Shown: positions 17,944-26,982 of the stretch, piece by piece
Position numbering within the stretch: the first letter of the stretch is position 1
How the letters are laid out: each line of letters starts with the position of its first letter
Source: Fidelibacterota bacterium
Lineage (GTDB): Bacteria; Fidelibacterota; UBA8477; JABMPR01
Assembly (NCBI GenBank): GCA_018673925.1
Contig: JABHBL010000037.1
Location: forward strand, 1 to 64,000
DNA: 64,000 bases
Direction: 5' to 3'
The notes under the pieces: generated by a model
The model's database searches: none
What the model saw: the letters and a program-made list of their open reading frames with translations, nothing else
Told to the model about the DNA's origin: nothing
Position numbers and translations under genes: made by a program

Positions 17944-20508
17944 ATGAAAACTAATTATTTCAGGTTTCTAATTCTGGTTTTGACTGCAATGTCTGTTTTT
18001 GTTGGATGTGATACACGAAATCCAACGGAAAAAGTAGATGATGTAATTGAATACAATATCAACCTTACGGCTGATCGGTATGTGATTTATGCTGATAATG
18101 GTAAAACTGTTGCCAAAGTCACAGCAATTCTGACAAATGCCGTAAATGAGCCCCAGGAAGGGGCCACCATCGTATTCTCTGCATTGACTGGTGCCATTGC
18201 ATCAAATATTGCTACCAACTCATCTGGTCAGGCCGTAGCCACCTTTGATGATAAGGGTCAGGCTGCTGCAAATGTGAAAATTGTCGCCAGATATACGGAT
18301 AGCAATAACAACACAGTGCGGGATACTGTGGTTCTGGAAGTATTACCAATGGAAGATCTGGTATCTTCATTTTTTGCAACCACGATACCCTCATCTGGAT
18401 TAGTAAAAGTCTTCAAAGAAGATTCAACCTACTCAGCTACTATCAATGCAAATGTTCGAGATAGTCTCGGTGTAGCGGTGAAGAATGTATTGGTAAATTA
18501 TCGCATCTTGGAAGGAGCAACTGTTGGTTACCTGGATGGTGCCTCCGATTCTACAAATGCTATTGGAACCAGCCATGTCACCTTTACCAATAACGAAGGT
18601 CAGATTGGTGATGTAGTGGTCGAGGCTTCAGTGACATCTCTTGCTATGGAATCGTTCGTAAGGGATAATCACGGAGTCTATAATTTTGGTTCCCTCCTTA
18701 AAAATGCTCAAAACTCTGCAATTGCATTCTCAGATACTGTAACCATCAATTATGTTGCTGGTCAGGAGTACTTTCTTAATCTGAATACCTTGGATACGAC
18801 CATTTATGCCGATAATGGTGTAACAACTGCTCGAATCTACGCCATAGTGAAGGACGAGGATAATCAGGGGATTGATACTACAGAGGTCATTTTCTCATCC
18901 ACGATCGGAACTATTAATTCCCCCAAATTTACAAATGATGCCGGTGTTGCAGAAACCGTATTTTCTGATCTTGGTGCCAATATTACTGAAGATGTCGTTG
19001 CGCAAATTATTGCCAAAATCGAACATCCCTTTTATGGAACTATACGTGATACTGTCGATGTTCTGGTTATTGCAGACGATCCAAACCCACCAGAGCGCGT
19101 CCCCGCAAGGATTGAATTGTTATCACAATGTGTGGAGCTCCCATCCCCGACAGATACCGAATGTGTTGATGCATCCCTACTCACAGCCACAGTAATGGAT
19201 TCCTCTGGGTATCCAGTTGAAGCAAACACACTGGTAAGATTTGCTTCAGATATTGGGTTCGTAACAGAATTTTCTACCACAGATGAAGATGGAATTGCAT
19301 TGTCCACCTTTAGCATTGGTGATTCTGCAGGAATCGCCACCATCTCCGCAACCGTTGGAGGTGTAACAGACTCTACGTTAATAACTGTTCGACCAGGTTT
19401 GCCAACATACATCATCATTCCTCCTTCAGCACCCAACAAAATTGTGGTAGCAGGTGGTTTTGGTGTGGCTTCAACCACGATTAGGGCAGAAGTAAGAGAT
19501 GCTCGTGGTGAATTGGTTGATCAACCATATGATGTACAGTTCCAATTGGGCCCAGCCATTCCAGCTGGCGCCAACCTTGATGGTATTGGAAACGTTACAA
19601 CAGTGGAATCAAATTATGGTGTGGCAAGTGTCACACTGAACAGTGGATCCCAATCAGGTCCAGTCCGTGTTACAGCCAGTGTTGTGCTTGGTTCAGGAAC
19701 CATTTCTGCCACAGCAATTCCAGTTACCATTGCAGCTGGTCCACCTGCTTTCATTGATGTAGATATTGATATCAACCAGATTGAGCCTATTGGTGGTGGT
19801 CAGTATCAGGCTGAAATGGCCGCTAGAGTTTGGGATCAGTACACCAATCCTGTTGAAGACTCTACTCAAGTTTACTGGCATATTGAACCCGATAGTATTG
19901 CCTCAGTCATTGGTGGATCTCTCACCTATGGTGAAAACTTGAATGGCGATCAGTATCATGGAATAGCATGGTCAATGATATACTGGAATTCTGATAGAAC
20001 TTTTGACAATGTCAATGTCATTGCTCAGACATATGGAGCCAATGGAGATACCATCCAGGGCTATGTAAATGCTGCAGAAGATAGTCTTTTACTGCTGCCT
20101 TTCTATCCTGGTGACTTAATTGTGATCCCATCCATGCAGTTCTATGATTTCCAGCCAGCCAATAATCCAAATCCATCTCAGGTCCCTGTGATTTTAACGG
20201 CAGTCTTGACTGACTATTACAATAATGCCATCAAGAATGGACGTATTCTGTTTGGCTCATTTGGTGCTGCTGCATGGGATCCATTGGATCCAGAAACCGG
20301 TATGCCCATTGTGAGAACAGATAATCAGGGCATTGCTCAGATTACAGTTTTCTTTGATGCCGGTTTATGTACACCCAATTTTAATGCAGATGGTTCAGTA
20401 AATTCTTACAATCCATTTACTGCACAGGTATGGGGTACACTATTGGATCCACAGAGTATTGGTAGTGAACAGTCCAGTATTCAGCTGGTTCGGACAATTC
20501 AGAATTAA
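17944..20508 (+). CDS. Large lipoprotein with Big-1/invasin-like Ig repeats
   Basis: The ATG at 17944, preceded by GGAGGAGG, gives 854 residues. A signal ends in the lipobox VFVGC near residue 22, so the mature protein is lipid-anchored. The rest is a series of Ig-like repeats of bacterial group 1 type: each has a segment like DRYVIYADNGKTVAKVTA, then 'G.i....t...G.a...f', as in invasin/intimin domains. At least five such units are visible, a few with Asp/Asn-rich loops. It lies between pilQ and pilB in the same operon, 28 bases after the pilQ stop. A surface-exposed or secretin-associated role is inference. Confidence 0.78.
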   Translation: MKTNYFRFLILVLTAMSVFVGCDTRNPTEKVDDVIEYNINLTADRYVIYADNGKTVAKVTAILTNAVNEPQEGATIVFSALTGAIASNIATNSSGQAVATFDDKGQAAANVKIVARYTDSNNNTVRDTVVLEVLPMEDLVSSFFATTIPSSGLVKVFKEDSTYSATINANVRDSLGVAVKNVLVNYRILEGATVGYLDGASDSTNAIGTSHVTFTNNEGQIGDVVVEASVTSLAMESFVRDNHGVYNFGSLLKNAQNSAIAFSDTVTINYVAGQEYFLNLNTLDTTIYADNGVTTARIYAIVKDEDNQGIDTTEVIFSSTIGTINSPKFTNDAGVAETVFSDLGANITEDVVAQIIAKIEHPFYGTIRDTVDVLVIADDPNPPERVPARIELLSQCVELPSPTDTECVDASLLTATVMDSSGYPVEANTLVRFASDIGFVTEFSTTDEDGIALSTFSIGDSAGIATISATVGGVTDSTLITVRPGLPTYIIIPPSAPNKIVVAGGFGVASTTIRAEVRDARGELVDQPYDVQFQLGPAIPAGANLDGIGNVTTVESNYGVASVTLNSGSQSGPVRVTASVVLGSGTISATAIPVTIAAGPPAFIDVDIDINQIEPIGGGQYQAEMAARVWDQYTNPVEDSTQVYWHIEPDSIASVIGGSLTYGENLNGDQYHGIAWSMIYWNSDRTFDNVNVIAQTYGANGDTIQGYVNAAEDSLLLLPFYPGDLIVIPSMQFYDFQPANNPNPSQVPVILTAVLTDYYNNAIKNGRILFGSFGAAAWDPLDPETGMPIVRTDNQGIAQITVFFDAGLCTPNFNADGSVNSYNPFTAQVWGTLLDPQSIGSEQSSIQLVRTIQN

Positions 20509-20528
20509 TAAAAGGGAATTCCATAGCA

Positions 20529-22235
20529 ATGTTTAATCCCCAATTTCAGAAACTCGGTGACATCCTCATTCATGAGAATGTGATCTCTCAGGAACAGCTG
20601 GATCAAGCGCTGGAGAGACAATCTACTACCAAGGAAAAACTAGGTAAACTACTTATTCGTATGGGTATGATTACTGAAGCTGAGCTGGTCAAGGTCTATG
20701 CTTTGCAGCTTGGTCATCCTGCTGTATATGAAGAGGATTTGATGAAGGTCGCAGGGGATATTGTTAACACAATCCCTGAAGATTTTGCCTATGAGAACAT
20801 GTCCATCGTCCTGGGAAAATCAGAATCCACTGTTGTCGTTGCTATGGAGGATCCTGAGGATCTGGCAACAGTAGATTCAATTGAAAAATTGACCAACCTT
20901 AAGGTTGAGGTTGTGGTAGCAGGTGAAACTGCCCTCCAGAATGCTATTGAGTATCACTATGGGAGGATTCGTCAAACTGATGAAGTAGACGCCGCCCTAT
21001 CAAATATTCAGGTGTTCTCCGGAGATGAAGATGACTCCGAAATGGTTGACCTCAGTAAAGAGGGAATCAACGAAGAAGATGCACCTTTTGTCAAATTGGT
21101 AAACCTGATCCTTATGGAAGCCATCAAAGAGCGGTCTACTGATGTCCACGTTGAACCTCAATCACATGTGGTTAATGTGAGAATCAGAATCGATGGTGTA
21201 CTCCAGAAAATTATGACGCCACCTATCACATCTTTGAGTGGTATTACCACGCGTATCAAAATTCTATCTAACCTGGATATCGCCGAGCGACGTCTCCCAC
21301 AGGATGGTCGTATGAGTATCCAGATGGGGGAACGGGAGATTGATGTTCGTGTTTCTGTTTTGCCAACTGTGCATGGTGAAAAAATAGTTATGCGTCTGTT
21401 GGATAAGGGTGGTTTTAATCTTGATTTGACTACACTGGGATTTCATGCCAGAGAGCTCAACATGTTTGGACGCTGGATTCGTCAACCCTATGGTATGGTT
21501 GTCATCTCTGGTCCTACTGGATCAGGTAAATCAACCACATTGTATGCCTCGCTTAAAGAGATTAAGAGCGAAGGCACCAACATCACTACTGTTGAAGATC
21601 CTGTTGAATACCAGATGGATGGTATCAGTCAAGTTCAGATGCGGGAAAAAATTGGTTTGACCTTTGGTTCTACGTTGAGGTCAATTTTACGACAGGATCC
21701 TGATATCCTCCTGATTGGTGAAATTCGTGATGAAGAGACAGCCGATATTGCCATCAAGTTTGCGTTGACTGGTCACCTCGTGTTCAGTACGGTTCACGCC
21801 AATGATGCACCCTCAACCATTACGCGTCTTATTGATATTGGGGTTCCTCCATTTCTGGTAGGTTCCAGTTTGAATTTGGTGATGGCCCAGAGGCTGGTTC
21901 GTACCATTTGTGCGAACTGCAAAGAAGAATATACACCCACCAAAGAAGATTTAACCCGTCTTGGTCTCAAAGCAGATGGTCACAAATACTATCATGGTAA
22001 GGGTTGTGTCCAATGTCGACAGACTGGTTATCGCGGTAGATCAGGTATTTTTGAGATGCTTGAAATGCGCCAGGCTATTAGAAAACTTGTTTTTGAAAAT
22101 GCCAATCAGGAAGTCATTCGTGAGAAAGCTGTTGAACAGGGTATGGTATCTCTGCGTGAAGCTGGTATCCAAAAGCTTAAAGACGGTATAACCACATTTG
22201 AAGAAGTATTACGCTCAACAGTTGAGGATTTTTAA
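20529..22235 (+). CDS. pilB: Type IV pilus extension ATPase PilB
   Basis: PilB is the hexameric motor that polymerises the pilus. The 568-residue protein has an N-terminal MshEN/GspE_N domain (about 1-150, with KLGDILIHENVISQEQLDQAL), then the ATPase: Walker A GPTGSGKSTT near 330, an Asp box TVEDPVEYQ, Walker B QDPDILLIGEIRD and the His box FSTVHAND. A tetracysteine zinc motif (CANC near 460, CVQC near 492) is typical of PilB/GspE. The next gene begins immediately after its stop. Confidence 0.95.
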   Translation: MFNPQFQKLGDILIHENVISQEQLDQALERQSTTKEKLGKLLIRMGMITEAELVKVYALQLGHPAVYEEDLMKVAGDIVNTIPEDFAYENMSIVLGKSESTVVVAMEDPEDLATVDSIEKLTNLKVEVVVAGETALQNAIEYHYGRIRQTDEVDAALSNIQVFSGDEDDSEMVDLSKEGINEEDAPFVKLVNLILMEAIKERSTDVHVEPQSHVVNVRIRIDGVLQKIMTPPITSLSGITTRIKILSNLDIAERRLPQDGRMSIQMGEREIDVRVSVLPTVHGEKIVMRLLDKGGFNLDLTTLGFHARELNMFGRWIRQPYGMVVISGPTGSGKSTTLYASLKEIKSEGTNITTVEDPVEYQMDGISQVQMREKIGLTFGSTLRSILRQDPDILLIGEIRDEETADIAIKFALTGHLVFSTVHANDAPSTITRLIDIGVPPFLVGSSLNLVMAQRLVRTICANCKEEYTPTKEDLTRLGLKADGHKYYHGKGCVQCRQTGYRGRSGIFEMLEMRQAIRKLVFENANQEVIREKAVEQGMVSLREAGIQKLKDGITTFEEVLRSTVEDF

Positions 22236-23450
22236 GTGGCTGAAATTGATGCAAAATTAGCTGAACAGCTAAAACAGGCTGAGCCTACTGCCGAAGAAGC
22301 ATTTGAGAAAATTGCGGCTGGGGGTAAAAAGAAAAAGAAGGCCGATATACAATGGGGAGATGAGTTCATTGAGGAACTTAATCTATCCCTCCAGAAGCTA
22401 AAGACACGGATTCCCTTAAAGAATCTGGTCTTTTTTACGCGACAGCTTGCAACCATGTTTGCCGCAGGATTAACGCTGGAAAAGTCTGTCACAAATCTAG
22501 CTGAAGAAGAACGTCATCCTGGTTTTAAGAAAACACTTCAAAATGTTTCCGATGATATTCGTCGTGGTTTGAGCCTCAGTGATTCCATGGAAAAACATCC
22601 CGCTACTTTTGACAATTTATTTGTGGCACTAGTGAAGGCTGGAGAGGTCAGTGGAAGTCTACAGACCATTCTTGATCAACTCGCATCATATATCGAAGCT
22701 GTACACGACACCGCTCAAAAGGTGAAGTCAGCGCTTTACTACCCCTTTATGGTTCTGGGCTTTCTTGTTGTGGTTGTGGTGGCTATGCTTGTATTTATCG
22801 TTCCAAGGTTTAACGAAGTATACCAATCCCTGGGAGCTGAGTTGCCCTTTGCTACCCAGATGCTTGTGCGCATATCCGATGCAGTCGTTGAGAGTTATGG
22901 CCAGGTTGTATTCTTTTTCTTTGTTGGATTAGTGGTTGTCTGGATGGTGGGTCTCACACGGAGAGGGGGGTATTTTATAGATACCTTCAAGCTTAATTTC
23001 CCAGTATTTGGCACCTTAATCAACTATAATATCTATAATAAGATGACCAAAACCCTGGGAATTCTATTGGGTGCTGGTGTACCAGTTATTCCCTCCATGC
23101 GTCTCATTCAGAAAGTGGTTGATAATAAAGTTTATGCCAAGGCTGTGGGCACGGCGACTGAATACATTCGAGATGGTTATAATATCTCTGCTGCTTTCAG
23201 GATTACGGAAAAATTTCCCTCCATCATGCTGCAGTTACTCTCAACAGGAGAGGAAACTGGTGAAATTGATACACTCCTGGATAAGGCCTCGGATTTCTAC
23301 GCCAAACAAGTTGATTCCATGGTAAACCGGATGACATCTCTTATAGAACCCCTCATGATTATGTTTGTCGGTGGAATGATCCTCGTCATCCTCATTGTGA
23401 CCTATTTACCTGTATTCTACATTGGTATGGCCATGAAGTCAGGTATGTAA
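22236..23450 (+). CDS. pilC: Type IV pilus inner-membrane platform protein PilC
   Basis: PilC is the polytopic platform on which pilins are assembled. Two GspF/PilC repeats are visible: FFTRQLATMFAAGLTLEKSV with its following helices, and a second starting MTKTLGILLGAGVPVIPSM. Three membrane helices are evident (about 168-190, 220-242, 370-395). The start is GTG at 22236, directly after the pilB stop. A lysine-rich stretch (GGKKKKKAD) near residue 30 lies in the cytoplasmic N-terminus. At 404 residues it has family length. Confidence 0.94.
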   Translation: MAEIDAKLAEQLKQAEPTAEEAFEKIAAGGKKKKKADIQWGDEFIEELNLSLQKLKTRIPLKNLVFFTRQLATMFAAGLTLEKSVTNLAEEERHPGFKKTLQNVSDDIRRGLSLSDSMEKHPATFDNLFVALVKAGEVSGSLQTILDQLASYIEAVHDTAQKVKSALYYPFMVLGFLVVVVVAMLVFIVPRFNEVYQSLGAELPFATQMLVRISDAVVESYGQVVFFFFVGLVVVWMVGLTRRGGYFIDTFKLNFPVFGTLINYNIYNKMTKTLGILLGAGVPVIPSMRLIQKVVDNKVYAKAVGTATEYIRDGYNISAAFRITEKFPSIMLQLLSTGEETGEIDTLLDKASDFYAKQVDSMVNRMTSLIEPLMIMFVGGMILVILIVTYLPVFYIGMAMKSGM

Positions 23451-23468
23451 GGGATAACGGTTTAACGA

Positions 23469-24248
23469 ATGATCCCCCCAGCTGAAATAATTTTGTTTGG
23501 TGTTTTGGTTGGGATAGTCCTAGCTGCATCACTCACTCATATATTTGCGGTAATTTCTCAGGAGATATCAGTATTCACAAAGAAATTGGTATGTGAGTCC
23601 TGTGGTGCTTTACAACCTTATTCTCGTCGAATTCCAATAATAACTTCCCTTCTGCCTTCAAGGAAGTGTTCAACATGTGGCCATGAATCTCCACGGCTAT
23701 ATGCATTTCTGGAGTTTGCGATTTTGATATTTTCTGTTTGGGCTTTCAGTGTCTTGAAACCTGTTCTGGCTCTCCAAATCAGTGTTCTCTTTTTTGCCTT
23801 GATTGGCGTGACCTACATGGATTTGAAGAAATGGATCATCCCCAATGAGTTTGTGGTCTACATCATAGCCATCGGTGTTTTTAGTCTTACTGCTGGTAGT
23901 ATAAATCTATATAGCTCACTATTGGGTTTGGCCCTTGCTGCAGTGGTTTCTCTGTTCATAGTTTTGCCCCAACGCTTTGGAAGTGGTGATCAAACCCTGG
24001 CATTGGGTGATGTAAAGTTATGTCTGGCTGTGGCACTATGGTTAGGATGGATACTTTCAGCATATGTATTCTTTATTGCAAGTTTGCTGGCATTCATCAC
24101 CTGGATATTTACCGGTGTTTTTAAAGGTTTTTCCGCTCAGCGCCGGGTCCCTTTTGGCCCATTTGTTGCCTTGTCAACTATGATCTTTGGAATTGGTCGA
24201 GTATTGGACCCCCAGTTTGTAACTCATTTGCTTACCCTTAGATTTTAA
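23469..24248 (+). CDS. pilD: Prepilin peptidase PilD
   Basis: This membrane aspartyl protease cleaves prepilin leaders, usually also methylating the new N-terminus. The 259-residue protein has the cytoplasmic tetracysteine domain (CESCG near 42, CSTCG near 67) and catalytic aspartates in YMDLKKWIIPNE (near 117) and LGDVKL (near 180). Seven to eight membrane helices are visible. It is the last pilus gene, 18 bases after pilC. Its substrates in this window are the prepilins at 9273, 10758 and 11240. Confidence 0.93.
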   Translation: MIPPAEIILFGVLVGIVLAASLTHIFAVISQEISVFTKKLVCESCGALQPYSRRIPIITSLLPSRKCSTCGHESPRLYAFLEFAILIFSVWAFSVLKPVLALQISVLFFALIGVTYMDLKKWIIPNEFVVYIIAIGVFSLTAGSINLYSSLLGLALAAVVSLFIVLPQRFGSGDQTLALGDVKLCLAVALWLGWILSAYVFFIASLLAFITWIFTGVFKGFSAQRRVPFGPFVALSTMIFGIGRVLDPQFVTHLLTLRF

Positions 24249-24328
24249 AATATCTTGAACGAGTGAGACTTTCAGGGACAGGGTTTATCTGGACCATTCT
24301 TTATACACAATAATGAGGAGAATTATAG

Positions 24329-25660
24329 ATGAGTGACGTCAGAATTTCAGGCTACGGTGACGATCTCACCATAAATGGGGTCAGGATCGGTGATCTGGGT
24401 CCAGCTGAACACGAAGCAATTGAATTGGAAAAGGGTGGTCAGAATTATGCACCCCTGGAAAATGTGGTTGTGAGCCATGTGCAGGACAGTTCAACCTTAA
24501 TTTGTCGCAAACCAGATCCTGAAGGCATTAAGTCTTATGTTGAAGAGGAATTGCTGGACGGATTGTGTTGTTATTCAGCTGTTAATCAGGGTCAACTTAA
24601 CAAGACAATTGTGGATGCAGTTGTTGCTCATCTCCAGGACGAAAAAATTCCCACAGTTCCACGCTCAATCCGACATAAATATATGGCAGCCTTTCTTATG
24701 GCAGCCACAGCCATTACCAAAATGGAAAAGGTTGTTCCTAAGGTTGCTGGAGTAGAAGCGCCAGAGCTTATGGCCAAATTATCACGCCGCTGGGGTTATC
24801 GTGTCAAAGGTATTCCCGCCAATGAGGCCATCATCGTAGTTGCTGCTGAAAACTTCCATGGTCGCTCATTGTTTGCAGTATCTGCTTCCACTGATCCTTC
24901 TGCTAAAGATGATTTTGGACCCTTTCTACCTGGTATCGAGGTTGTCCCTTTCAACGACGCAGATGCGTTGGAAGCATTGTTCAAAGAAAAGGGTGATAAA
25001 ATTGCCTCATACATTGTAGAACCCATTCAGGGAGAGGCCGGTGTGATTTTGCCCTCTGCAGACTATCTGCCAAGAGTTGCTGAGCTGTGTAAACAATACA
25101 ATGTTCTATTCTGTGTGGATGAAGTGCAAACTGGATTTGCCAGAACCGGTGCTCATTTTGCCCATATGCTCTATGATGTCCACCCTGATCTTATGGCCTG
25201 TGGTAAAGCAGCTGGTGGTGGCATTATGCCAGTATCATTTGTAGCTGGAAGACGGGATGTCATAGATGTTCTCACCCCCGGCTCTGAGGGTTCTACCTTT
25301 GGTGGTTTCCCCTTGGCATCGGTAACGGCTGTTTTTTCCATAAAAGCCATGGTCGATGAAAAACTGGCCGAGAATGCTAGAAATATGGGTGATAGACTCT
25401 TAGCTCACTTCGAAAGTATTCGTGCTGAATTTCCAGGTAAAATCAAAGAGTGCAGAGGTGCTGGTCTTTTAACCGCCTTTGAAATGTTTGACAAACCCGG
25501 TTTGGACGGTCATAAAGTCTCTTTAAAATTACTGGAGAATGGCATCTATGCCAAGGAAACACATAAAACAACCGTAAGATTGGCTCCTGCACTCACCATT
25601 ACTGCAGCTGGTATCGACCATATTGGTGACTCCATCCGCAAGGTGATTAGAGATTTATAA
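24329..25660 (+). CDS. Class III PLP aminotransferase, divergent ornithine-aminotransferase type
   Basis: Sequence blocks follow ornithine delta-aminotransferase: CYSAVNQG (substrate-side Tyr), RRWGYRVKGI, NFHGRSLFAVSASTDP (substrate Arg), FCVDEVQTGFARTG (PLP-ring Asp) and MACGKAAGGGIMPVS (Schiff-base Lys). Such enzymes convert ornithine and 2-oxoglutarate to glutamate semialdehyde and glutamate. The phosphate-binding loop, usually 'N[ST]GVEAVETAIK', reads VAGVEAPELMAK, and the N-terminal 90 residues diverge from the usual 'vwD.eGkryLD' segment. Substrate specificity is therefore uncertain. AGGAG before the ATG supports the start; a strong terminator follows. Confidence 0.75.
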   Translation: MSDVRISGYGDDLTINGVRIGDLGPAEHEAIELEKGGQNYAPLENVVVSHVQDSSTLICRKPDPEGIKSYVEEELLDGLCCYSAVNQGQLNKTIVDAVVAHLQDEKIPTVPRSIRHKYMAAFLMAATAITKMEKVVPKVAGVEAPELMAKLSRRWGYRVKGIPANEAIIVVAAENFHGRSLFAVSASTDPSAKDDFGPFLPGIEVVPFNDADALEALFKEKGDKIASYIVEPIQGEAGVILPSADYLPRVAELCKQYNVLFCVDEVQTGFARTGAHFAHMLYDVHPDLMACGKAAGGGIMPVSFVAGRRDVIDVLTPGSEGSTFGGFPLASVTAVFSIKAMVDEKLAENARNMGDRLLAHFESIRAEFPGKIKECRGAGLLTAFEMFDKPGLDGHKVSLKLLENGIYAKETHKTTVRLAPALTITAAGIDHIGDSIRKVIRDL

Positions 25661-25711
25661 AGAAAGTTAAATATTAAACAGGCAATAGGCTTCTACAGTC
25701 TCAACTGCCAG

Positions 25712-25752
25712 AAAAAAAGGAGTCAGATTAACTATCTGACTCCTTTTTTATA
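25712..25752. terminator. Bidirectional intrinsic terminator overlapping the DHFR-like gene end
   Basis: GGAGTCAGAT-AG pairs with CT-ATCTGACTCC across a short loop, flanked by A7 on one side and T7 on the other, so it works on both strands. The left part lies between the two convergent genes. The other arm includes the last codons and stop of the minus-strand gene at 25728-26258. Confidence 0.88.
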
Positions 25753-26258
25753 AGGTGGGTTTGGATAAACCCATTGGAGTAATTAGTAACGTTTTTAACA
25801 ATCCACATATTTTCAGGAAGTTCTTCCTTAAACAAGCTGATTCCCTTACCGAGGAGAACAGGTACCTGGGTGAGGATGATATCATCAATGCATCCAGCTG
25901 CCAAAAACTGCTGAACTACATTTCCACCATCAAGATATATGTGCATATCTCCAGCTGATTTGAATTGTCCTATCAGGTCCTCTGGAGATCCGCGGGTAAA
26001 ATCCACTTTTGCCCCATCGGGCAGAATATGGGGAGGGGGTTGATGAGATAAAACTGTGACTGGAGTTTCACCATAGGGCCAACTACCAAAGCTTAGAACC
26101 TGATTAAAAGTCTTGCGCCCCATAACCAATCTATCAATGGATTGAATCAGAGCTCCGTACCCCATATCCTCCTTGGGATCATCAGGGGGAGGGAGTTCAT
26201 TGAGCCAGTCTATACCACCATTTTCATCAGCAATAAATCCATCCAGGCTGGTGGCCAT
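25728..26258 (-). CDS. Dihydrofolate reductase family protein (RibD C-terminal type)
   Basis: The 176-residue protein has the NADPH-binding fold of RibD_C/DHFR-like reductases: MATSLDGFIADENGGIDWL, RLVMGRKTF, PVTVLSH, MHIYLDGGNVVQQFL and the IILTQVPVLLGKGISLF block. Substrate is unknown; such stand-alone proteins are rarely true DHFRs. The ATG at 26258 has no clear ribosome-binding site, and in-frame codons upstream (IKFTVF) look like the missing first strand, so the annotated start may be slightly short. It follows the DUF2269 gene by 28 bases. Confidence 0.85.
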   Translation of the reverse strand: MATSLDGFIADENGGIDWLNELPPPDDPKEDMGYGALIQSIDRLVMGRKTFNQVLSFGSWPYGETPVTVLSHQPPPHILPDGAKVDFTRGSPEDLIGQFKSAGDMHIYLDGGNVVQQFLAAGCIDDIILTQVPVLLGKGISLFKEELPENMWIVKNVTNYSNGFIQTHLIKKESDS

Positions 26259-26286
26259 AAATACTGTGAATTTTATACCGGATTCT

Positions 26287-26739
26287 CTAGGCAGGACGCA
26301 CCACCATGAGATAGAGCGCTATGAGAGGTAGCACAGCTGCTATAGTGCCTAAAATGGTCCACCACCGATTCAAGGTTTTATAGCGGATACCTGCTTCTTT
26401 TAAGGAATGAGATTCCTCGATGAGACGTAATTGTCTTTTTTGAATGGGCATTAATCCAGCTACCCAAATGAGTGCAGATACAGTCAATAAGGCATAACTG
26501 TGATAGATCCAACCATGTGCTCCAATGCCCCCTGATCCTGGCGCCAGCATATGACCGGTAACTGCGATAAGGATGATCCCAGGTACACTAAAGAAAATAT
26601 CGGTTCGCTGGATCAATTTTATTGAAAACTTATGAACGGCTTTGTCTTCTGCTCTGTTCGCGAGATGGCGCCAAAGTGAACTGATTATAATGTTTCCCAG
26701 GAAGAGGACTACCCCGAGAATATGAAGTACTTTTATCAT
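26287..26739 (-). CDS. DUF2269-like integral membrane protein
   Basis: The 150-residue protein has four hydrophobic helices (about 4-20, 48-66, 77-97, 125-146), with VLHILGVVLFLGNIIISSLW at the start and a conserved basic loop with RTDIFF. This matches the DUF2269 family of predicted membrane proteins of unknown function. AAAGGAG lies upstream of the ATG. It is upstream of the DHFR-like gene, and the structured GC-rich element sits about 100 bases further upstream. Confidence 0.7.
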   Translation of the reverse strand: MIKVLHILGVVLFLGNIIISSLWRHLANRAEDKAVHKFSIKLIQRTDIFFSVPGIILIAVTGHMLAPGSGGIGAHGWIYHSYALLTVSALIWVAGLMPIQKRQLRLIEESHSLKEAGIRYKTLNRWWTILGTIAAVLPLIALYLMVVRPA

Positions 26740-26840
26740 GAGAAATGATCTCCTTTCAAGCTGTGAAACTAGACCACTTTCTCATTGGTCACAAGAAATT
26801 CAATCGAATTGAACGTGGATAATTATGGTATTTATGGGGA

Positions 26841-26976
26841 CGTGAATTCGGGCACTGCTGGCCCCGGGAAAAGCCCTACTCCCAGGAGAGCAGGGCTTAC
26901 GGGAAACGGAGGTTGTGGGACCCGTCCTGGCGAGGTGTTGACCCGAATATTCGGGCTGTCTGATCTTTAGATCAGA
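26841..26976. ncRNA. Candidate structured RNA or GC-rich intergenic element
   Basis: The 243-base gap between the DUF2269 gene and ftsZ contains a block with 72 G+C in 115 bases (26841-26955), richer than its surroundings. Nested pairings are visible: TTCGGG (26847-26852) with CCCGAA (26942-26947); AAGCCCT-A-CTCC with GGAG-AGC-AGGGCTT (26871-26898); ACGGG with CCCGT (26899-26925). It is followed by the perfect palindrome CCCGAATATTCGGG (26942-26955) and a TCTGATC/GATCAGA hairpin. The strand is undetermined. I do not recognise SRP, 6S, tmRNA, RNase P or a known riboswitch. Confidence 0.4.
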
Positions 26977-26982
26977 AACGCT

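Noticed and set aside
26841..26960. Possible SRP RNA on the minus strand
   Set aside because: A GTCAAC...GCCAGG stretch recalls the SRP RNA, but the diagnostic GGAA tetraloop and AGCA bulge are absent.
26785..26970. 61-codon plus-strand frame across the GC-rich element
   Set aside because: Glycine/proline/arginine content reflects the GC-rich structured sequence; no ribosome-binding site, and helices explain the bases better.
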